Positions 57,594 to 64,000 of a DNA stretch of 64,000 nt are shown here, in pieces (position 1 is the stretch's first letter; each line of letters begins with the position of its first letter). A program made the translations under genes and the position numbers. The stretch is from Plantago major. Its lineage: Eukaryota; Streptophyta; Magnoliopsida; Lamiales; Plantaginaceae. The notes under the pieces were generated by a model. That model ran no database searches, was not told the origin of the DNA, and was given only the letters and a program-made list of their open reading frames with translations. The stretch lies in the NCBI GenBank assembly GCA_026545765.1, contig CM048840.1, positions 45,714,959 through 45,778,958 on the forward strand, in the 5' to 3' direction.

Positions 57594-58955
57594 TGTTAGG
57601 AATATCTGTTAGTATTTTGATCATTCATCACATGTTCTTATCTTTGCCAGAAAGGTGATTAAGTACTCTTAGTTCACTTGAACATTGTAAAAGAGGAAAT
57701 CACTGAGTATGATTAGTCTAGTAAATCTTGTTTTAGGATTATAGGTCTCTGAATGTAATTTTTATTTCCAAGAAGATTACAAGACCGGAGATTGCACAAG
57801 ATTTATGAAGACACCAAGGTTTAGTCTCACTCGGAAAGACTATGTCCTTAATCCTTTCTTAAGTACATTTAGTTACTTTTGAAACATGATTCTGGAACAT
57901 ATGACATCATGAGTATGGAGCATGCAAGCCATCAGAAAGGCTAATGTATCCGTTGAAGACTACATGACAAGAAATAGTACATATACATTAATTGCATCGG
58001 CAGAAAAGCCGCTAAAGCACAGTCCTCTCTGAGATACGAGACAAGGACTTCTGAGTACTCATTTCAAGATAAGTATAGACTGAATTTGAATTGTGTCTAA
58101 CGGATAACATCAGCGACTCTCTAATTCATCTATAAATATCACACACTTAGATCTTTGAAACACGACCAAAGAACGATCTAACTTGCAAACTTACAATCTA
58201 GCAAAGTATTACATCGAGCACTCTACTACCCTTTACGAAAGCTTTACATTGCTTGAAGAATCACTAGTAGTTCTAAGTTGTCTGAACCTTAACAAGAGAT
58301 TGTTATTAAGTGAAATAGTTGAACTATCGGATAACCTTTAAAAGCTCATTCTCGAGCGGACATCAATTACTTGGAGTCGATAAGAGGAGATTGCCATACC
58401 TTTGAACAAGTGTATTAAGTAGTCTTGTTCTATTAGGCTCTCTGGAAACATAAGCGAAAAGTTATACAAGAAGCCTCTCGACAAACCTTATAACCAACAC
58501 CATCGAGGCGTGGAGTAGAGGAAGTACTTGATTTAGGAAATCGGGAATAACTCCAAGGTTATCGAGTAGAGGAAGTGCTTAGCTCTAGGAGGTGGGAATA
58601 ACTCGGGGAACATTTGGTTGGGAACCATTTGTTTAGGAATCTTAGAATAGGATTATTGTAAGGTGAACTCAATTATACATTCTAGTGAATTCTAGGTCTC
58701 GAAAGACCGAAGTGGATTAGTTGGAGGATTCATACCTCCGGATACCACTATACTTCATGTTATTTACCTTTACGCATTTATCTTTCAAAAGCACACACAT
58801 ACTTTTTTTACTTACCTATCTTAAAGTCTTCCGCGCTCTGAATTTAAGTATCAGAAACCCCCCAAGTTTCTGAGAAACTGTGTTTATCGACAAAAGTTTT
58901 AAAAGACTATTCACCCCCGCTCTAGTCTTTTACTTTGCCGTTATCTGGACCAACA
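57594..58955 (+). repeat. 3' LTR of copia copy 3
   Basis: 1362 bp, TGTTAGGAATATCTG to GGACCAACA. It pairs with 43,949-45,343. Informative differences: TTTCTGAAAGC in the 5' LTR is TTTACGAAAGC here; TTATCTGAGTAG is TTATCGAGTAG; TTCTCTCAAGC is TTACATCGAGC. Confidence 0.9.
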
Positions 58956-59719
58956 ACTAATACTCTTAAGGTTCCAAACTTTTGGCACGTGGATCTTGAG
59001 GGGTTTCCTAGTTCTCAACCCAACCCACATATTCAATACTGGAATTTCTCAACCGTTTAAATTTCCATGCATCACCTTGTGCTGGGATGCAACCGCTAGC
59101 CTTTCAAAAATATCCACAATCTCTTCTGAAGTACTCATCATGATCGAGCTTCTAACACTCATATCCACCAGCAAATGCCCTTCACTACCTAGCACATCGT
59201 AGAAACTATAGCATCGGGTCATATCATCGAACTTATGATAGGGACACTGAGCTAGGAGTTTTTTAAAATTCTATCGTGCCTCATACATGGACTCGTCATA
59301 TTTCTACTGAAACTATGAAATTCTCGCACGAAGATCTACGGTCATAGGGTATGGAAAATACTTTCCATTGAAAGCCTTGTAAATGTCGCTATATGTAACC
59401 AATGACCCTTCTGGGAGATTAACAGTCATGTTCCAGTCCTACCTTGGAGACACATAGGGAAAACCTTCTTTCTGAAATCATCGCCAGTCACACTATGACC
59501 ACCAGTGAGAGGTATCCTTCCAATCAAAGCCCCGAACTCCCTAAAAAAGGGAATCACATCCTCATCAGTATGCCAATAAAAATGGGGGATGTAATGGAAG
59601 TGATGAGCCTTTATATCCATCTTCCTAACATCCTTGTAGAGTACAACTGAAGATTCAGGAGCCTTAACCTCATATGGTTGCACCATTCTGATAACTCCAT
59701 GGTGAACTACAACACTCAC
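58956..59719 (-). pseudogene. Gag fragment of gypsy element D
   Basis: Minus strand from 59,719: IRMVQPYEVKAPESSVVLYK, MDIKAHHFHYIPHFYWHTDE, DVIPFFREFGALIGRIPL, GDDFRKKVFPMCLQ. The pattern (D.I.FF.EF... then RLFP.SL-like) matches the start of Athila/Tat-type gag. Below 59,430 the frame is full of stops, although GWLDGN-like and Y.S..E.....R traces remain. It is cut at 58,956 by copia copy 3. Confidence 0.6.
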
Positions 59720-59872
59720 TGAGTTTGATTTGAGTTGTTTCTTACATCACCATGATAGTAACTACACCAAACAAAAACTTCAAAAGATTCTTACTTTTTA
59801 TTCGTGCATTAAAGATCAAGCCGCAGAGAAAAAGATACGCCTAAAACTCCTAAACACTATATTATGAAGTAA
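59720..59872 (-). mobile_element. Leader of gypsy element D
   Basis: Short untranslated stretch between PBS and gag on the minus strand. No other feature. Confidence 0.45.
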
Positions 59873-59891
59873 TTCCCTGACAACGGTGTCA
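59873..59891 (-). other. Primer binding site of gypsy element D (tRNA-Asp type, degenerate)
   Basis: Minus strand TGACACCGTTGTCAGGGAA compares with TGGCGCCGTTGCCGGGGA, again differing by transition-type changes. It lies five bases after an LTR end AACACATCA. Confidence 0.65.
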
Positions 59892-59896
59892 AATTT

Positions 59897-60837
59897 TGAT
59901 GTGTTCAAAACTAATTACTTTTGAAAACAATAATTAAAAGTAGTGTTGAATACACAAGCTTTCAACAATGTCGTCATTTTCGAGGAATTAACTAGGCACA
60001 ACTATAACGTTACAAGTAGTACAAATGCATGTTTGCATAAAATGATTATCAGTTTGTTTATCTACTTACTCTAAATAATAAGAAAACAAGAACAATTTGG
60101 TAATGAACTATATAATGGAGAAAATGAACACGGTAGTGATGACCAAAATATATTTATATAAGTTATAGCCATGGAATTCATACGTTGTAAAAGTTACTAA
60201 TGTCCAATAACAGTAAATTTGGGTTTAACCAATTCGTTTTCGAAACTTTTAGACTAGAGAAATTATTCGCTTGTCAGACGAATAATCATTAACCTAACGG
60301 TTTGAATATTTTAGACTAGCAAGACAAATTATACACGTTATTACGAATATTTTGAACTAAGCAACTTGTATGAATGATTTACATGTCTTAAACCCTAATA
60401 CGCATGAATCTATACATTATTACCGTATTCAGTAATGAATTAGCTACTCATGTTCATTGTAATATAATACCTATTCATTGTCACGATATGAATACTCCTA
60501 AGATTCATAAAAAACATGAAATTGAGTATATATGAATCTCAATTCGTCAAATAGAAATAAGATATATAGAATAAATCAATAATCTAACCTCCAAATGTGA
60601 ATTCGCGAAATGTTTGCGATACAAGATGAAAAGATAAGACCCAAGTGTTTAAAAGCCAAAACTAAGGTTGTTAGCTCTCGAAATGTCTTTAAAATACAGT
60701 ATGAATGAAAAGTCACAGGTTAATAACGATGAAAGTCGAGAAACAGGTTAAATATATCAAGTAGGACGCGTCTGATTTTAGAAACCGGACGCGTCTGAAA
60801 ATGCAGAAAGTTTGGGTCCGGATTTGCATATGGTTCC
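59897..60837 (-). mobile_element. LTR of gypsy element D (5'-truncated)
   Basis: Minus-strand sequence ending AACACATCA just before the PBS. It contains two GGACGCGTC-type words (~60,760-60,795) and AT-rich DNA. Its upstream end is cut by LTR E. It does not match LTRs A-C or E. Confidence 0.5.
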
Positions 60838-62233
60838 TGATGTGTCAAATCAATGTTTTATATTTGTTTATAGCCAAGAGTTAATTCTCAACACTACAAA
60901 AACTTATAGTGCAGTGAAGTTAACCCCGTGAGGTCGGTCTCTCAGGACTTAACTAAGCTTTGTTCTTTTCACGGAATATAATTATCAACAAGAAAGCAGT
61001 AAAATGATTTTTTTTTTTTTTGCTTCGGCAACGAGTTCTAATTACTAATCTAACTCTAACTCTCAACGCAAAGAAATCAAACACATGTATATCGATCTTA
61101 TCAAGATAAGTTATCAAATTACAGAGTGGTAATGAATAATCGATGCTAGCTAGGAGGAATAGATGCTATAATAACGATGTCGATTTACTCTAGTTATCAT
61201 TGGGACACGTCCTCACGATTATTACACTGCTCTAATCTTTTCTAGGCACAGGCATAGAGGAGAGAACACTCTTTAATAAGCTAATGTAGTTATGTGTTTG
61301 CTACGAACCTATGGATCTGCAATCTCTAGACGTTTTGGTGGTAAATCAGTTGCATAATCCTTTGATGATTTTGTGGGTAAAACACAATACACATAACTAC
61401 ATACGCATTTAATAAAAAAAGGCACAGTGTAAATCCCATCTTACTTGTTATTGAATTGCATAAACCTAACTAGCATGCATTGAATCATCACCACCCCATA
61501 AAGGGGTGTCTAGCTATGCATGTTCATCACCAGTAAGCAAGAAATAATTAAACAATCCAACATCAATAATATTAAACTACGAAAAAGGAGAAATTGTTAC
61601 CAAGAGGCTGTCACTACGCTTGGAGGATGACAAATCCCTAAATGAATCGGTAGAATATATATAACAAATGTATTCATAATTGACAATCTCGAACAAATAC
61701 AATGTAAATCGGGTTCAATTCTCCAGTAATAGGTGGTGAAGGAATTGCCCAAGAATGAAATCTAAGGTTTTTTGAGTAAAGAGAAAATAAAACTAATCGT
61801 GTATGTGAATCTGGTAGAATCTACTTGAAAAACATGCAGAAAACGCTATATATAGCGTAGAGCTGCGCATGGAATGCGCCATGCATAACTCATGGCGCTT
61901 AGCGCCAAGTGTCTTCGAGATGCCAAGCGACATTTGAGGTGCGCCAAAGCCTCCTAGCGAGCTATTTTCGCGGTGTGACTCCAATTTTAGTATTTTTGGT
62001 CTTCCCGCTCTGTTTCTGGCATCCGATTGAGGCATTGGAACTTCGTACTCCTGTGAATGCATATAAAATGCATCTTTTTACCTCCAAATCATGCGTTTTA
62101 ACCAAATACCTACAAAACATGCAAAACACGAAAACGTAACAAAACACTAATAAAACACATAAAAACTATACTTAAGAATAACAATAAGACGGTAAAAAAA
62201 GACCAAATGAGACGATGTAAAATTGACTCATCA
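60838..62233 (-). mobile_element. LTR 'E' of a further gypsy element
   Basis: Minus strand TGATGAGTCAATTTTACATC at 62,233 to GACACATCA at 60,838, 1396 bp. A purine-rich GGTTTGGGGAG lies just before its start, so this is a 3' LTR. A promoter-like CGCTATATATAGCG palindrome is at about 61,845-61,858. GGTCTCTCAGGACTTAACTAAG lies near the end. A 14-base T-run on the plus strand is at about 61,009. Confidence 0.6.
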
Positions 62234-63359
62234 AACTCCCCAAACCGAACCCTTGCTTGTCCTCAAGCAACAGACTCTCTAAAAATCTAGAAAAACAAAA
62301 AACACATAGACAAACATATATAGTCTAGCTCCCAAGCTATCGAGTCTACGATTGCAAGTATTAAACCCGAAAGATACAAGAGGCTTGAAATCAAACTGAC
62401 GTTTGTAGAAGAACAAGTAAAAATCCAAGAAGTTAGTTTCCCGAGTAAATAGAACTTAAGTCTAAACCGGTAATCCCTCACAAATGGATCCTATGCAACT
62501 ATCTCTCACTCTCCTGGAAGTGTCCAGTAAAGGTAATCACTCAAGCAATGCAAAAAGAGAAAGGAAGGTGACTCACGTCAGAAACATGCCTCAAATACCT
62601 CATGCAAAGTACTCTATCAGTTAAGTCAGAAGGGACTTTAATCAACACTCTACAACTGCTTATTTTGTCTCTTTGTTTTGGTAGTGTACATTTTGCGAAA
62701 GTCCGCACTTTTGTGCGTCTTTGGAGTTAATATACGCCATCAACCCTCGAGGACATGAGCTACAAGCGAGCTGAGCCGAGCTATGCCCGAGCTTGGCTCG
62801 ATTATCATTTTTGTGCTGGAGCTCGAGCTCGAAATAATTTGTTCGACTCGAGCTCGGCTCGTGAGCTCGATTCATTTTCAAATCGAACCTTTAAAGCTCG
62901 AAAGCTCGATTTAGCTCGGCTCGTGAGCTCGAAAACTTACAAAGCTTGAAAGAAGCTCGGCTCGAAAGCTCGAAAATTCCCAAAAATGAACATATTTTAA
63001 AGCTCGAATTGAAACATGTAAAATATGATAAATAATGCCATTCAAGTTATATTAATAACATTAATGTCTCGCAAACAAAAGTAACATAAAAAGTCATCAG
63101 CGGACGATGCATAATATAATAATATCCAAACGATTGACAAGTAACTAAAAAGCTGAAATGATCGATTCAAGTCTCGAACTCAAGTAATTGAAAAACTCCT
63201 CCGACAAAATGCAACTCAAATTGGATTACGAAATTAAAGAAAGAAAGATTAAGATTAATGTCTGAATAAGTGTACTAGTTTCAAGTAATACGAAACAAAC
63301 AAGTAAACTACATTTCCAGAAACAAACATACACATTGCTAACTCAGAGATTTCATTTTC
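62234..63359 (-). mobile_element. 3' internal remnant of gypsy E and unassigned repeat DNA
   Basis: The minus strand carries TTGCTTGAGGACAAGCAAGGGTTC and GGTTTGGGGAG upstream of LTR E, the usual end of the internal region in plant gypsy elements. No coding domain is seen. 62,960-63,355 is AT-rich with nothing recognisable. Confidence 0.5.
62757..62980. repeat. AGCTCG-rich repeat block
   Basis: About 225 bp made largely of AGCTCG/CGAGCT words, with GCTCGGCTCGTGAGCTCG occurring twice (~62,850 and ~62,915). The words are self-complementary, so the block can fold on itself. Similar blocks occur at the ends of some plant DNA transposons. No element boundaries could be set. Confidence 0.65.
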
Positions 63360-64000
63360 CGTTGTAGAACCTGTAATCTCCAAATACAATCAAGATTAAA
63401 TTTATAAGTCGGAAGTCCTGAAATCCACAGTTTATAGCGGAAAGTTGACTCGGGATGTCGTTCACCACGGACACTTAGCATAGGAACAAGCAAATAACGT
63501 TTGTGATTGAATGCAGAAAAGTAAACAGATTAATCTCAGACAGAATAATTAAATTGCAGTAAACCCTAAATTTCTTTGTTTGTAAATCAATGATGGAAAG
63601 GCGTAAAGGTTCCCCAACCTTCCTCTTCTATGCTACCCCCAACTTCCTAGTTAAAATCCTACGCAGTTACCTCTAACGACAGAAGGGCATAATACTATGG
63701 TGCTCAAGGTGCAGTCGGCACGAGTAACCTTACTCAGTTCAATGAAACTACTGTGTCACTCAACGGAACATCACACCACGAAGGATGTATAGAGTTGTAT
63801 AACCACGATTTACGTCAAATAACTGTTCCATTAACATATCACGGTATGTAAAGAAGTAGCAAAAGCCAAGTTGCGGAGGTTCGCCTTTATAAGAGAAAGT
63901 TAGCTACTTATAGTAACAAAGAACAGACATCGAAATCTAAGAAGAAAGGAAGAAGAAGCTTAGTCTCTGATGTCTTCGTGCTGCTGCTTCTAGGGTTTCC
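63360..64000 (-). mobile_element. Gypsy LTR 'C' (runs off the window)
   Basis: Minus-strand relative of LTRs A and B. It shares GAGTCAACTTTCCGCTATAAAC, AGTCGGCACGAGTAACCTTACT (plus), TGTGTCACTCAACGGAAC and GATGTCTTCGTGCTGC. It retains the bases after GGAC (TTCCGACTTATAAATTTAA) that copia copy 1 separated from LTR A. Confidence 0.75.

Larger units (their letters stand above)
43949..58955 (+). mobile_element. Ty1/copia element copy 3 (all parts present, heavily broken)
   Basis: 15.0 kb: 5' LTR, PBS, gag, GT...AG segment, pol, spacer, ORF3, PPT, 3' LTR, all on the plus strand. The LTRs are closest to each other. The flanking 5-mers do not match (GAATG left, ACTAA right), so either one end is rearranged or the flanks have changed. 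Reading frames alternate between clean patches (48,480-49,195; 49,740-50,580; 55,150-56,600) and patches with a small indel every few tens of bases. Confidence 0.9.

Overview
The window is nuclear DNA of a flowering plant, most likely a eudicot. It holds one ordinary intron-containing plant gene (a hypersensitive-induced-reaction protein, HIR) beside AT-rich DNA full of MITEs. The remaining ~50 kb is nested LTR retrotransposons. I cannot name the species. Nothing looks bacterial, organellar or viral.

Layout. 1-0.7 kb: last exons of an unidentified plus-strand gene. 1.16-1.71 kb: a fold-back inverted repeat. 2.15-5.58 kb: complete minus-strand HIR gene (five coding exons, a 5' UTR intron and a TATA box). 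5.6-12 kb: AT-rich intergenic DNA with a CACTA-like end, a three-copy repeat family, a CDC5-like Myb exon fragment, and a second copy of the HIR promoter/leader. That copy is flanked by a Tourist-like MITE and interrupted by a Mutator-like MITE. 12.0-14.1 kb: 3' part and LTR of an Athila-like Ty3/gypsy element.

14.1-58.96 kb is dominated by three copies of one Ty1/copia family: LTRs of 1.36-1.68 kb, initiator-Met PBS, gag with CCHC knuckle, pol in the order PR-IN-RT-RH, and a long extra ORF ('ORF3') between pol and the 3' LTR. Pol sequence and layout resemble the Sirevirus/Maximus group. Copy 1 (14,126-22,476, +) lost its 3' end. Copy 2 is split by an inversion. Its 5' LTR-gag-pol lies on the minus strand at 22,477-30,493. 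Its ORF3-3' LTR lies on the plus strand at about 33,400-39,978. Both outer ends carry the same 5-bp target duplication, CCTTC. Copy 2 sits inside the gag-like ORF of a gag-only gypsy element, whose halves are at 30,494-33,400 and 39,979-43,279. Copy 3 (43,949-58,955, +) has every part but is heavily broken. 58.96-64 kb: remnants of at least three more gypsy elements.

Main observations. (1) At the gag-pol border, copies 2 and 3 carry ~1.2 kb with GT...AG ends. Copy 1 lacks exactly this segment, and there gag is joined in frame to pol, so copy 1 looks like a re-integrated spliced transcript. (2) ORF3 itself appears to contain several short introns between repeated short exons. (3) Copy 2 records an inversion provable from TSD, LTR pairing and host-ORF continuity. 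(4) Many frameshifts in the transposon DNA follow one pattern (CTG or CAG read as CG) in patches, which looks like miscalled methylated CHG sites rather than true mutation. Frameshift-based age estimates are therefore unsafe.
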